From Granulosicoccus antarcticus IMCC3135 (lineage in GTDB: Bacteria; Pseudomonadota; Gammaproteobacteria; Granulosicoccales; Granulosicoccaceae), in the NCBI RefSeq assembly GCF_002215215.1, contig NZ_CP018632.1:6816501-6880500 (forward strand): a DNA stretch of 64,000 bases. The letters run 5' to 3'. Made by a program: the position numbers and the translations under genes. Position 1 is the first letter of the stretch. Each line of letters begins with the position of its first letter. Positions 53,170 through 62,230 of the stretch are shown here, piece by piece. The notes beneath the pieces are model-generated. The model was not told where the DNA came from. It worked only from the letters and a program-made list of their open reading frames with translations, and made no database searches.

Positions 53170-54156
53170 TCAGGCAATTTTCGCCAGTAAAGCGTTCAAT
53201 ATCGTCTCTTCTGTCGTTTCTGGCAGACGCCGTCCGTCCATGTCGCTCAAGGCCGCTCGCACTTCGCTGATGTGCTGTGGTGTCAGTTCGATAACCATCG
53301 GTGTTTCACCGTCCATGAATTCGATACGACCAACGCCATCATCACTACTCGTAACGGCATAGTCGAGCTGATTCAAGGCTGCCAGCACGGCGGTGAAAGT
53401 CGGCTTGAAGCCGCGCTGGACAACCAGCTGCCGGCCTGCACCTGTCTCTTGCACCAATGCCTCATCGGTCACAAGACTTGCCTGTCCCGCATCGATAATG
53501 CCACGCGCCTTCTGCTCTTCTACTCCCAGAAATACCAACAGACTGTTCAGCACAGCACTGGTCTCTTCCGGGTCATGAGAGCTGGCAGGCCAGGCAATCT
53601 TGTCACTTGCCGGGGCGTTGGCAACTTTCTCAGAGGCTGCCTGCGAGCGTGCAAAAAGGCGCGAACCGGTACCGTTTCGTTCGATGCGAAAGCTTAGTCG
53701 ACTGTATTCCTCATCAGCACCAATCAGGTTTTTCAGCAAATTGGCCTTGGCCACCGCGCTAGCGGGACGCCATTGCGTCACAAGCAGACCGGTGGCCGGC
53801 TCGGTTTTGTAGATCAGATACTTTTCCTTTTTGGCAAATGCCAACAGCTCGGGCCAGATATCTTCCGGTGAGCGTTCAAAAGTCAGCCAGCTCTGTTGCC
53901 CGGCACGCTCAAAGCGTACGGTTGAGAACTCCGGCAACAGAGTATTGCGGGTCACCGGGCCACCCGATGTACCAGGCAGGACAAATTGCTCTGCATTACT
54001 GATGTCGGTCAGATCAGGGGGAACCTGCAACTCACGAGCGGCTTCCGCCCGGGTGTCGTACACCACATCGGGACTGGCATCGGAACGAAAACTGGCACAA
54101 CCAGACAGGATCGTGGCACTAAGCGCCAGCAAGGCAAGTGAATTGCAGGTATTCAA
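53170..54156 (-). CDS. bamC: outer membrane assembly lipoprotein BamC
   Basis: Lipoprotein of 328 residues, an accessory part of the BAM complex that inserts outer-membrane proteins. Lipobox in LALLALSATILSGCAS; then the long unstructured N-terminus with PDVVYDTRAEAARELQVPPDLT, typical of the BamD-binding segment, and two helix-grip domains. The start is TTG at 54156, overlapping the dapA stop, with GGAG 8 nt upstream. The dapA-bamC order is the standard gammaproteobacterial one. Confidence 0.92.
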   Translation of the reverse strand: MNTCNSLALLALSATILSGCASFRSDASPDVVYDTRAEAARELQVPPDLTDISNAEQFVLPGTSGGPVTRNTLLPEFSTVRFERAGQQSWLTFERSPEDIWPELLAFAKKEKYLIYKTEPATGLLVTQWRPASAVAKANLLKNLIGADEEYSRLSFRIERNGTGSRLFARSQAASEKVANAPASDKIAWPASSHDPEETSAVLNSLLVFLGVEEQKARGIIDAGQASLVTDEALVQETGAGRQLVVQRGFKPTFTAVLAALNQLDYAVTSSDDGVGRIEFMDGETPMVIELTPQHISEVRAALSDMDGRRLPETTEETILNALLAKIA

Positions 54157-55031
54157 GATAGGGCTCCGGCTTTCTTCAGGGCAACAGTGACCGCTTCGTG
54201 ATACTGACTTGCCAATGGCGTTAACGGTAGGCGAATGCCGCTACCAATGCGCCCCATGGCATACAAGGCCCATTTAACCGGAATGGGATTTGACTCGCCA
54301 AACAGATCTCGATGCAGATCGCAGATTTTTTCTTCGATGGCCGTCGCGGTCACCCGGTCACCAGCAATGGCTGCCTTGCACATCAAATGCATTTCACGCG
54401 GCACGACATTGGCCGTTACCGAGATATCGCCATGCGCACCTGCCAGCATGCTTTCCATGGCAGTGGCGTCATCGCCGGTCACAATCATGAAATCATCGGC
54501 ACAGACTTCCAGCAGCTCGCGGATGCGATCGACCGTACCGAAGGCCTCTTTGATGCCAACGATATTGGCAAGCTGTGACAAGCGTGCCGTCGTCGCAGGT
54601 AACATATCCACAGCCGTTCTGCCCGGCACGTTGTACAGGATCTGGGGAATATTCACAGCCTTGGCTATCGCCTCGAAGTGCAGATACAGCCCTTCCTGTG
54701 TGGGTTTGTTGTAATACGGGGTGACCAGCAGACAGGCATCTGCACCCGCATCTCGAGCGAAAGCCGTCAATTCAATGGCTTCAGCTGTGGCGTTTGCCCC
54801 TGTACCCGCAATAACCGGCACCCGTTTAGCGACCAGCTCAATGATCCGTTTGATCACCTGAGCATGCTCTGGTACCGTCAATGTAGCTGACTCTCCTGTA
54901 GTACCTACCGCCACAATGGCGTCAGTACCAGATTCGACATGAAACTCGATCAGATCGGCCAAAGCCGTATCATCAACCGAACCATCGTCGAGCATGGGGG
55001 TGACGAGTGCCACCATACTGCCCTGAAACAT
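54153..55031 (-). CDS. dapA: 4-hydroxy-tetrahydrodipicolinate synthase
   Basis: Enzyme of 292 residues that condenses pyruvate and aspartate semialdehyde in lysine/diaminopimelate synthesis. Markers: GSMVALVTPM, VGTTGESATLTVPEH (pyruvate site), GTGANATAEAIELT, YYNKPTQEGLYLHF, active-site Tyr in ILYNVPGRTAVDM and Schiff-base Lys in NIVGIKEAFG. AGGAG precedes the ATG. First gene of dapA-bamC-MBL; divergent from bcp, a very common arrangement. Confidence 0.96.
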   Translation of the reverse strand: MFQGSMVALVTPMLDDGSVDDTALADLIEFHVESGTDAIVAVGTTGESATLTVPEHAQVIKRIIELVAKRVPVIAGTGANATAEAIELTAFARDAGADACLLVTPYYNKPTQEGLYLHFEAIAKAVNIPQILYNVPGRTAVDMLPATTARLSQLANIVGIKEAFGTVDRIRELLEVCADDFMIVTGDDATAMESMLAGAHGDISVTANVVPREMHLMCKAAIAGDRVTATAIEEKICDLHRDLFGESNPIPVKWALYAMGRIGSGIRLPLTPLASQYHEAVTVALKKAGALS

Positions 55032-55120
55032 GCATCACTCCTGAGTTATTCCGCAATGGTACTGTTGCCACGCGGCTTTCTCAACCGCTATCCGAACGAT
55101 TACACCGTTACTGAAATCAC

Positions 55121-55588
55121 ATGAGCATTCCAGATCTCGACAAACCAGCCCCGAGTTTCGATTTACCAGCCACCGGCGGGCAGAACATTTCTCTACCCAG
55201 CCTGAAAGGTAGCAAAGTGGTGCTGTATTTCTACCCCCGCGATGCCACTCCCGGTTGCACGACCGAAAGCCAGAATTTTCGTGACTCCATCGATGCATTC
55301 ACCGCCGCCGGTGTTGTCATCCTCGGATTGTCACAAGATACAGTCGCCAGCCACGAGAAGTTCAAGACCAAGCAGGAAATGCCCTTCGAATTGCTGTCTG
55401 ACGAAGATGGCAGTGTCTGTCGCGCCTATGATGTCATCAAGCTGAAAAAAATGTATGGCAAGGAGTTCGAAGGTATCGAGCGCAGCACTTTCCTGATCGA
55501 TGAGGCTGGGGTTTTGCGTCAACAATGGCGCAAGGTCAAGGTTCCGGGGCACGTCGACGAAGTGCTGGAAGCCGTTCAAGCCCTTTAG
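55121..55588 (+). CDS. bcp: peroxiredoxin Q/Bcp
   Basis: Thiol peroxidase of 155 residues that reduces hydroperoxides. Peroxidatic Cys in YPRDATPGCTTESQNFRD; the resolving Cys found five residues later in E. coli Bcp (TPGCTVQAC) is replaced by Gln here. Another Cys is present in DGSVCRAYDV, so either that residue or an external thiol may complete the cycle. Other markers: LPSLKGSKVVLYFYPRD, GLSQDTVASHEKF, RSTFLIDEAGVL. Divergent from dapA. Confidence 0.93.
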   Translation: MSIPDLDKPAPSFDLPATGGQNISLPSLKGSKVVLYFYPRDATPGCTTESQNFRDSIDAFTAAGVVILGLSQDTVASHEKFKTKQEMPFELLSDEDGSVCRAYDVIKLKKMYGKEFEGIERSTFLIDEAGVLRQQWRKVKVPGHVDEVLEAVQAL

Positions 55589-55603
55589 AACCTCTACGAT
55601 CGA

Positions 55604-55666
55604 TAGCTGATTGTTTCACAAGTCTTCCAGGCTCGTGAAATGGGTAGCTAACTGTTTCACAAGGCC
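55604..55666. repeat. degenerate GTGAAA-family repeats after bcp
   Basis: Two pieces of the family lie side by side just beyond the bcp stop: a single right-end-like piece (GATAGCTGATTGTTTCACAA, from about 55606) and a short hairpin GGCTCGTGAAA ... TTTCACAAGGCC at 55630-55666 with imperfect arms. They look like decayed copies of the MITE ends. Convergent genes flank the site, so a termination role is possible. Confidence 0.5.
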
Positions 55667-55726
55667 TTGGCACTATCTGGCGGCAGACTCTGCTCTTGAG
55701 TTAAGAGTCTGCCGTTTCCCGCACAC

Positions 55727-56839
55727 TCAGGCGCGGTTATCGGTGTCTATTATTATATGGCCCGCTTCCGGGTCATGCAGCAATCGTTGCTCTCGCGCCT
55801 TGGGCCAGGCATTCATGACTGCCTGCACCAGCGTGGCCAGCGGGATAGCGAAGAAGACGCCCCACAATCCGAACAGCCCGCCAAAGAAGAGAACGCCTGT
55901 GATGATGGCCAGCGGATGCAGATTGACGACTTCGGAAAACAGCAATGGGACCAACACATTACCGTCGAGAATCTGAACCACCTGATAGGCAATCAGCATG
56001 TAGCCAAGCTTGGGCGTCAAGCCCCACTGGAAAAATCCGATCAATGCGATAGGTACAGTGACCGCGATGGCACCTACGTAAGGAATGATGACGGACAAAC
56101 CCACCAGAAAACTGAGCAACAAGGAATAGTTGAGGCCCATGATCGCAAACAGAATGTAGCTGGCCACCCAGATGATGACAATTTCGACAAACTTGCCGCG
56201 AATATAGTTGCCTATTTTTTCGTCCACCTCGCGCCATACCTGAAACGTCAGCTCACTGCGATGAGGAACAAATTTGGAGGCAAAAGCCAGCAGCTTGTCT
56301 TTGTCCTTGAGAGCGAAGAAGACCATGATGGGCACCAGCACCACATACACAGCGATCATGACCAGGTTACCCAGACGTGCCAGTGAGAATGACAGTACGT
56401 TCTGTGTAAATGAGGTTAGTTCGCGGCGCAGAACTTCAATCAGGTCATTGACCTGAACGGTGGTAAAGATATCCGGATATTTCTCCGGCAGCCGTAGCAA
56501 CTGTTCCTGGATGTTGCCAATCATGCCCGGTAACTCTCGAACGATACTGGTCAGCTGCTGCGACAAAACCGGTACCAGACCGAACAGCACAACAATGGAT
56601 AGCGCCAGAATCAGACACAAGACAATCGCCGAGGCCAGTGTCCGTGGCACGTGAAGTCGCCGCATGGCCGCAACCACGCTTTCAAGCAGATAGGCCAGTA
56701 CCAGAGCAATCAGTACAGGCGCCATGATATCGCCCACCGCCCACAGTAGCCCTGAAACGACTACCAGGAGAAACGCAAGAATGACCGCTTGGGGATCCGA
56801 GAAATTTCGGGAGTACCAGTCCCGGACTATGTCGTACAT
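55727..56839 (-). CDS. AI-2E/PerM-family membrane protein
   Basis: Protein of 370 residues with the AI-2E transporter family layout: two N-terminal helices (AVILAFLLVVVSGLLWAVGDIMAPVLIALVLAYLLE, split by a short turn), a helix and amphipathic region, GKFVEIVIIWVASYILFAIMG, LSVIIPYVGAIAVTVPI and LFGLWGVFFAIPLATLV. The ATG at 56839 (MYDIVRDWY) is chosen; a longer frame to 56920 is possible. Members act as Na+/H+ antiporters or exporters; the substrate is unknown here. It is often found near bcp and dapA in gammaproteobacteria. Confidence 0.88.
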   Translation of the reverse strand: MYDIVRDWYSRNFSDPQAVILAFLLVVVSGLLWAVGDIMAPVLIALVLAYLLESVVAAMRRLHVPRTLASAIVLCLILALSIVVLFGLVPVLSQQLTSIVRELPGMIGNIQEQLLRLPEKYPDIFTTVQVNDLIEVLRRELTSFTQNVLSFSLARLGNLVMIAVYVVLVPIMVFFALKDKDKLLAFASKFVPHRSELTFQVWREVDEKIGNYIRGKFVEIVIIWVASYILFAIMGLNYSLLLSFLVGLSVIIPYVGAIAVTVPIALIGFFQWGLTPKLGYMLIAYQVVQILDGNVLVPLLFSEVVNLHPLAIITGVLFFGGLFGLWGVFFAIPLATLVQAVMNAWPKAREQRLLHDPEAGHIIIDTDNRA

Positions 56840-57033
56840 TGCCAGAACGACTCCATCATTAACCCTATTGAATAACAGAAAGCCAGAGCTCAGCACTCTG
56901 GAATATGGATAGTATGACACTAGCGAGTGTCCCCTGTGTCACAGGATGCTCGCTTCATCATTGATTGCAAACGACTTGCAACAAACCTTATCAGGCCTGT
57001 CAGCAGCATTCCGACTTGACCATGAGCGTGGCA

Positions 57034-57945
57034 TCAGACTGGAGGGCTACTGGCTTGTTCAAAATAGTTGCGAGCAAACTGAAACAGCTCATCCATCAAA
57101 TGAGTTCTGAACTGCTGCTTCTGCCGCACGAAATAGAATGAGCGCATAAGTGGCGGATTCAAGGGCAGAGCCACCAATTGTCCCAACGATAATTCCTTCT
57201 GCAAGGCTGAGCGCGACACGATACTGATACCGACACCGGCTTGCACCGCCCCCTTGATAGCCTCTGTACTGCCCAGTTCGAACGGACGGTTCAGATCATT
57301 TACGCTGACACCGTGCTCACTGAAATAACGTTCGATGACACTACGGGTTCCCGAACCACCCTCACGGTATATGAACGGGTAATCGGTCAGTTCAAGCACG
57401 GTGATGCAAGATTTCTGAGCCAGTTCATGTTCTGGCGGCACAATGACCTGCAATTCGTCTCGCTGGCATTGCTCAACCCGAAGCAACTGGTTATCCACCT
57501 CACTTTCCACGACCCCCAGTTCGATGGAATTGTCGGCCACCATACTGACCACAGCATCCGTATTGGCAACTCGCAACCTGATTTGCACCTCTGGAAACCA
57601 TTGGCGGAACCCCCCAAGCAAACCTGGCAACATGTATTCGGCAATAGTGGTGCTGGCCCCCAGCGTGACCAACCCGGTACGATCCCCTGTCAGCGCCTTG
57701 ACAGATTCCTGCATCTCATCATAGAGAGCCAGAATACGATCGGCGTACTCCATGACCTGTTGGCCAGCGGTGGTCAGACTGATGCGATTGTTGCTGCGAT
57801 CGAACAGGCGCGCGTTGAGCTCCTCCTCCAGCTGACGAATCTGATGGGTCACAGCTGGCTGTGTCATATGCAGCAGTTCTGCAGCACGTGTAAAGCTGAG
57901 CACACCGCCTACGGTATGGAACACCTGCAATCGACGGTCAGACAT
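57034..57945 (-). CDS. LysR-family regulator (CysB/CbbR-like group)
   Basis: Regulator of 303 residues. Helix-turn-helix: RLQVFHTVGGVLSFTRAAEL, MTQPAVTHQIRQLEEELNARLF. Effector domain: TLGASTTIAEYMLPGLLGGF, YREGGSGTRSVIERYF (sulfate/C-ring-binding type loop) and STEAIKGAVQAGVGISIVS. This resembles the CbbR/YeiE/CysL subgroup. ATG 57945 (MSDRRLQ) is the family start. Divergent from proS, 126 bp between; no obvious target gene. Confidence 0.88.
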   Translation of the reverse strand: MSDRRLQVFHTVGGVLSFTRAAELLHMTQPAVTHQIRQLEEELNARLFDRSNNRISLTTAGQQVMEYADRILALYDEMQESVKALTGDRTGLVTLGASTTIAEYMLPGLLGGFRQWFPEVQIRLRVANTDAVVSMVADNSIELGVVESEVDNQLLRVEQCQRDELQVIVPPEHELAQKSCITVLELTDYPFIYREGGSGTRSVIERYFSEHGVSVNDLNRPFELGSTEAIKGAVQAGVGISIVSRSALQKELSLGQLVALPLNPPLMRSFYFVRQKQQFRTHLMDELFQFARNYFEQASSPPV

Positions 57946-58070
57946 GACAGGCGTGCACGCGGTAGCAAATCTCATTCATAGACATATGGTACCTCTCTCC
58001 CGCGCACAGAGGACGACATACAGGCGGCATGGCTCGTTATACTGAGCATCGGACCATCGAGATAAAAGGC

Positions 58071-59762
58071 ATGCGCGCCAGTCAGTTCCATATAAGTACC
58101 GCTAAAGAAACACCCAATGATGCGGAAATTGCCAGCCATCAGCTGATGCTGAGAGCCGGTCTCATTCGTCGCCTGGGCTCCGGCCTGTATTCCTGGCTGC
58201 CGCTGGGATTGCGAGTTGTACGCAAAATTGAAGCCGTTGTACGTGAAGAGATGAACAAGGCTGGTGCTCTGGAGGTGTTGATGCCCTCTATCCAGCCCTC
58301 AGAGCTGTGGCAGGAGTCGGGACGCTGGGAAAAATTCGGACCTGAATTGTTGCGCCTGCACGATCGGCATAACCGTGAATACTGTGTAGGACCGACCCAT
58401 GAAGAGGTCATTACCGATATCGCACGGCGTGAAATCAAGAGCTATCGCCAGCTACCTCTCAATTTCTACCAGATTCAGACCAAATTCCGGGACGAGGTCC
58501 GACCCCGTTTCGGCGTCATGCGTGCACGCGAATTCATCATGAAGGATGGCTATTCCTTCAACCTGGGTGCCGAATCCCTGCAACAGAGCTTCGATCAGAT
58601 GCACGTCGCTTACTGCAACGTCTTCGACCGCATGGGATTGACATACCGGGCAGTGGAAGCTGACAGCGGTAGTATCGGTGGTGCGCAGTCGCGTGAATTT
58701 CACGTTCTGGCAGACAGCGGTGAAGACGCCGTGGTCTATTCGACAGAGGGCGAATACGCAGCCAACATGGAAAAGGCGGTGGCTGTCAGCCAGGGCACTC
58801 GCGGCGAAGCCTCGCAAGCCATGGAAACCATTGACACACCTGGCGTTCATACCATCACCGAACTGGCCACTCAGCTCGATATTGACGAGTCCAAGTGCCT
58901 GAAAACACTATTGGTACAAGGCGTTGAAACACCGGTAATCGCCTTGGTACTGCGCGGTGATCACCAACTCAATGAAGTCAAGGCAGAACACTTGCCTGAA
59001 GTGGCCTCCCCATTGACCATGGCCGACGCCGCTGCCATCAAGGCTGCAGCCAATTGCGATGCAGGATCCATCGGTCCCGTCGGCCTGTCTATCCCGGTCA
59101 TCGCCGATGCCGATGCTGCCAAGATGAGTGATTTTGTCTGCGGAGCCAATCAGAATGACAAGCACCTGAGCGGTGTCAACTGGGATCGCGACCTGCCAGA
59201 ACCAATCGTGCGTGACTTGCGTAACGTTGTGGAAGGCGACGCCAGTCCTGTCGGTGGCGGCACACTGAAAATAGTGCGCGGCATAGAGGTCGGTCATATC
59301 TTCCAGCTGGGCGACACCTACAGTCAGTCCATGGGCGCATCGGTTCTCGATGAGAACGGCAAGCCTCAGGTTATGCTGATGGGTTGCTACGGCATTGGTA
59401 TCACGCGGATAGCGGCAGCTGCAATTGAGCAGAACAACGATGACAAGGGCATGATCTGGCCTATGGCCATTGCACCTTTCGAGGCGGTGATCTGCCCCAT
59501 CAACATGGTGAAATCCGAGGCCGTAAAAGAGGCAGCCGAGGCGCTCTACAACGAGCTCAAAGAGGCCGGCGTCGACGTCTTGTTTGATGATCGCCCTTTG
59601 CGACCTGGTGCCATGTTTGCCGATATGGAACTCATCGGTATTCCGCATCGCTTTGTGGTCAGCGACAAGTTGCTGGCCAACAATGAAATCGAATACCGCG
59701 ACCGTACCGCTGCAGAATCCGTGATTATTCCACGTGCTGACGTTTTATCGAAAATAGTCTGA
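58071..59762 (+). CDS. proS: prolyl-tRNA synthetase
   Basis: Class II synthetase of 563 residues, bacterial type with an editing insertion. Start at the ATG at 58071 gives [20 protein letters not shown], the family opening; the frame extends to an ATG at 58029 with 14 atypical residues. Motif 2 in [21 protein letters not shown], the insertion domain with [20 protein letters not shown] and [14 protein letters not shown], and motif 3 in [17 protein letters not shown]. Anticodon-binding domain at the end. A pair of hairpins follows the stop (59765-59826). Confidence 0.95.
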   Translation: MRASQFHISTAKETPNDAEIASHQLMLRAGLIRRLGSGLYSWLPLGLRVVRKIEAVVREEMNKAGALEVLMPSIQPSELWQESGRWEKFGPELLRLHDRHNREYCVGPTHEEVITDIARREIKSYRQLPLNFYQIQTKFRDEVRPRFGVMRAREFIMKDGYSFNLGAESLQQSFDQMHVAYCNVFDRMGLTYRAVEADSGSIGGAQSREFHVLADSGEDAVVYSTEGEYAANMEKAVAVSQGTRGEASQAMETIDTPGVHTITELATQLDIDESKCLKTLLVQGVETPVIALVLRGDHQLNEVKAEHLPEVASPLTMADAAAIKAAANCDAGSIGPVGLSIPVIADADAAKMSDFVCGANQNDKHLSGVNWDRDLPEPIVRDLRNVVEGDASPVGGGTLKIVRGIEVGHIFQLGDTYSQSMGASVLDENGKPQVMLMGCYGIGITRIAAAAIEQNNDDKGMIWPMAIAPFEAVICPINMVKSEAVKEAAEALYNELKEAGVDVLFDDRPLRPGAMFADMELIGIPHRFVVSDKLLANNEIEYRDRTAAESVIIPRADVLSKIV

Positions 59763-59764
59763 CA

Positions 59765-59826
59765 CCGTTCTCTTTTTTCAGAACGGAAAACCGGCCGCCT
59801 CGCTCACCTGAGTGACTGAGGCGGCC
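59765..59826. terminator. two tandem hairpins after proS
   Basis: First, CCGTTCT-CTTTTTTC-AGAACGG (7-bp stem); second, GGCCGCCTC ... GAGGCGGCC (9-bp stem, GC-rich, 59793-59826). Neither is followed by a clean U run. They may stop or slow transcription from proS. Confidence 0.4.
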
Positions 59827-59833
59827 CGGGCTG

Positions 59834-60160
59834 TTGCAAGACAGGTGCGGCGGTATCGACAAACCGGCATTCTTTCGCGCCATGTGGAGCGAAGAGACCA
59901 TCTATTCGGGCAATGAAGCTTATATGGCCGCCTCAGAGCAGCTCGGTTCCAACCTGAAAGGCGGCTTTGCTGATTCCATCCACGATACCGACCCCTTCCA
60001 ACTCAGCACCGAAGAGCTGCTGGCCTGGTCATCTGTTCACGGGCTCGCCAATTTGTTCATCGATGGCCCCATTGCACGAGGGCAGTCCCGACAACACAAG
60101 TTGGCACTTGCCACACGCATGATTATCGCCATGAAACCTGTATTCACCACTGCCAGCTAG
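59834..60160 (+). pseudogene. TetR-family regulator fragment lacking the DNA-binding domain
   Basis: The frame of 108 codons reads as the C-terminal ligand domain of a TetR/AcrR protein of the WHG type: PAFFRAMWSEETIYSGNEAYM, LGSNLKGGFADSI, and the hallmark ELLAWSSVHGLANLFIDGPI, followed by KLALATRMIIAMKPVF. The N-terminal helix-turn-helix of about 90 residues is missing; upstream sequence goes straight into the proS terminator region. No ribosome site is seen. A decayed gene. Confidence 0.6.
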
Positions 60161-60324
60161 CGCCGTTGCGGCAATGGCATTTTGGTGATGACGGTTCTCA
60201 CCCCATCAGCTCGCTTGCCGGCCAGACCCCAGGACTGCCTCCATTTGCCTGCAATCATTACATCGCTATTGATTTACCAGTCACGATTAATAGTATGAGC
60301 GCAACTCAACTTGATGGAGAACTC

Positions 60325-60852
60325 ATGCAAGCTTCAAAACTGACCGCCGGCAGTGTATTTCCCGAACTTATCGTCTCTGATATGAACGGGGGTGAAATCA
60401 ACCTGGCCAAGCCGACCGCGCCCAATGACTGGAAGCTGGTCATCGTGTACCGAGGCAAACATTGCCCTCTTTGCACAAAATATCTGACTCAGTTAAATGA
60501 TTTCAGCGGCAAGCTGGCTGAACTGAACGTCGATCTGGTAGCCGTGTCCGGAGATCCGCTGGAAAAGGTAGAAGAACAGATGTCGACCATTGAGCCAACT
60601 TACACCGTTGGTTATGGGCTGAGTATCGAACAGATGCAAACACTGGGACTCTACATCTCTGACCCTCGTTCACCTGAGGAAACTGATCGGCCTTTCGCAG
60701 AGCCAGGCGTGTTTCTCATCAACGATAAAGGCACTTTGCAGTTAGTCGATATTTCCAATGCTCCCTTCTCTCGCCCGGATCTTGAATCGCTGGTGGGTGG
60801 AATTGGCTTTATCCGCTCAAACGACTACCCGATCAGAGGCACCCATCAGTAA
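60325..60852 (+). CDS. peroxiredoxin-like protein with CxxC motif
   Basis: Thioredoxin-fold protein of 175 residues: MQASKLTAGSVFPELIVS, the motif VIVYRGKHCPLCTKYLTQL with CPLC at the peroxidatic/resolving position, VAVSGDPLEKVEEQM and FAEPGVFLINDKGTLQLV. This is the AhpC/TSA-like family with RGxHCPxC. The ATG at 60325 has TGGAG 6 nt upstream, better than the ATG at 60295 or the long open frame to 60166. Likely a thiol-dependent reductase. It is 10 bp from the left end of the ISAzo13-like element. Confidence 0.82.
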   Translation: MQASKLTAGSVFPELIVSDMNGGEINLAKPTAPNDWKLVIVYRGKHCPLCTKYLTQLNDFSGKLAELNVDLVAVSGDPLEKVEEQMSTIEPTYTVGYGLSIEQMQTLGLYISDPRSPEETDRPFAEPGVFLINDKGTLQLVDISNAPFSRPDLESLVGGIGFIRSNDYPIRGTHQ

Positions 60853-60862
60853 ACAGTGCTAA

Positions 60863-62230
60863 GGGCTTGTGAATTAATTAACTAGCTTTTTGAGACAAGT
60901 CTGCTACGCTTATATTAATGAAAAGTGAAAAGCAGATCCGAGAGCAGTATTTTCAGATTCTACCCTCGCTCGACGAACGTGGACGACGCGAGTGGGCTGC
61001 CTCTGAGGCGATGGCGATTGGTTACGGAGGTATTGCTCTGGTTCATCGGGCCAGTGAGCTTTCTCTGATGACCATTCGCCGCGGTATTGACGAGTTGCGC
61101 GAGCGCGACGGTGAGGAGATAGAATCGCCGCGTCGGGTTCGCCGTCCCGGTGCAGGGCGGCCGTTGAAAGTGGCCGAGGACCCGACATTGCTCAGCGCCC
61201 TTGAGTCGTTAGTCGAACCCGAGGCACGGGGTGATCCGCAGTCGCCGCTGCGATGGACTCTGAAGAGTCTGCGTATACTCGCCGCCGAATTGGGCGAGCT
61301 TGGCCACACGGTGAGCTATCGTACGGTGGGTCATCTGCTCAAGAAGAAGTTGGGTTATTCGTTGCAAGGCAATGCGAAGAAGCTTGAGGGTGCCCAGCAT
61401 GTTGATCGTGATGCACAGTTTCGACATATCGCCAGTCAGAGCAAGCGACGGATCAAGGCCGGAGAGCCCGTGCTGTCGGTGGACACGAAGAAAAAAGAGC
61501 TTGTAGGGCTCTATAAGAACGGCGGCAAGGAGTACCGTCCGAAAGGTGAACCACTGCCGGTGAAGACTCACGACTTCAAAGGCGAGTTGGGTCGGGTGAG
61601 CCCCTATGGAGTCTACGACATTGGTGACAACGAGGCTTGGGTGAGCGTGGGGATCAGTGCTGACACCGCCGAATTCGCTGTGCACAGTCTGCGCCGCTGG
61701 TGGCAAGAACTGGGTCAGGAACGCTACGACTCGACGAGCGAGATTTTCGTCACAGCCGATTGCGGGGGCAGCAACGGCTACCGAGCCAGACTCTGGAAAC
61801 TGGAGCTGCAGGAACTCAGTGACGAGCTGGGCATTGCAATCAGCGTCAGTCACTATCCTCCAGGGACAAGCAAGTGGAATCGGATTGAGCACCGCCTATT
61901 CAGTTTCATTACGCTCAACTGGCGCGGCAAGCCCTTGGCGGATTACCGCACGGTTGTCGAGCTGATCGGAGCGACAAAAACTCAAGAAGGACTTCAGGTG
62001 CACTGCGAACTTGATCAGAACACCTACGAGAAAGGCAAAAAGGTCACTGACAATGAGATGGAATCGATAAACTTGCACCCCCATCGATTTCATGGTGAAT
62101 GGAATTACACGATTAAACCAAGAGAATAGTGACACGACGTAGAAATATAATTTATTTATTCACACCCCCTAACGCAGTAGGACAATATGCAGGGGCGGTT
62201 GAAATGGATAGTTAATTATTTCACCCGCCC
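60863..62230. mobile_element. ISAzo13-like insertion sequence with two candidate right ends
   Basis: Left end GGGCTTGTGAATTAATTAAC at 60863. The complement of 62209-62230 matches it at 19 of 22 positions (outer end, total 1,368 bp). An inner end, complement of 62148-62169, matches at 17 of 22 and is flanked by TAA like the left end (60860-60862 and 62170-62172), total 1,307 bp. The 60 bp from 62171 match the last 60 bp of the MITEs at 45 positions without gaps. Either the element carries a subterminal MITE-like end, or it inserted beside or within a MITE. It encodes one transposase. Confidence 0.75.
60918..62129 (+). CDS. ISAzo13-family transposase
   Basis: Transposase of 403 residues. N-terminal helix-turn-helix region with LPSLDERGRREWAASEAMAI and YGGIALVHRASELS, then RRVRRPGAGRPLK and TLSSL-like PTLLSALESLVEPEARGD-P. 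DDE catalytic domain: first Asp in VLSVDTKKKELVGLYKNGG, second in FVTADCGGSNGYRARLW, Glu in KWNRIEHRLFSFITLNWRG. These blocks match the ISAzo13 group (IS630-related). All catalytic residues and a normal length are kept, so it could be active. It lies within terminal repeats of the GTGAAA family. Confidence 0.9.
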   Translation: MKSEKQIREQYFQILPSLDERGRREWAASEAMAIGYGGIALVHRASELSLMTIRRGIDELRERDGEEIESPRRVRRPGAGRPLKVAEDPTLLSALESLVEPEARGDPQSPLRWTLKSLRILAAELGELGHTVSYRTVGHLLKKKLGYSLQGNAKKLEGAQHVDRDAQFRHIASQSKRRIKAGEPVLSVDTKKKELVGLYKNGGKEYRPKGEPLPVKTHDFKGELGRVSPYGVYDIGDNEAWVSVGISADTAEFAVHSLRRWWQELGQERYDSTSEIFVTADCGGSNGYRARLWKLELQELSDELGIAISVSHYPPGTSKWNRIEHRLFSFITLNWRGKPLADYRTVVELIGATKTQEGLQVHCELDQNTYEKGKKVTDNEMESINLHPHRFHGEWNYTIKPRE

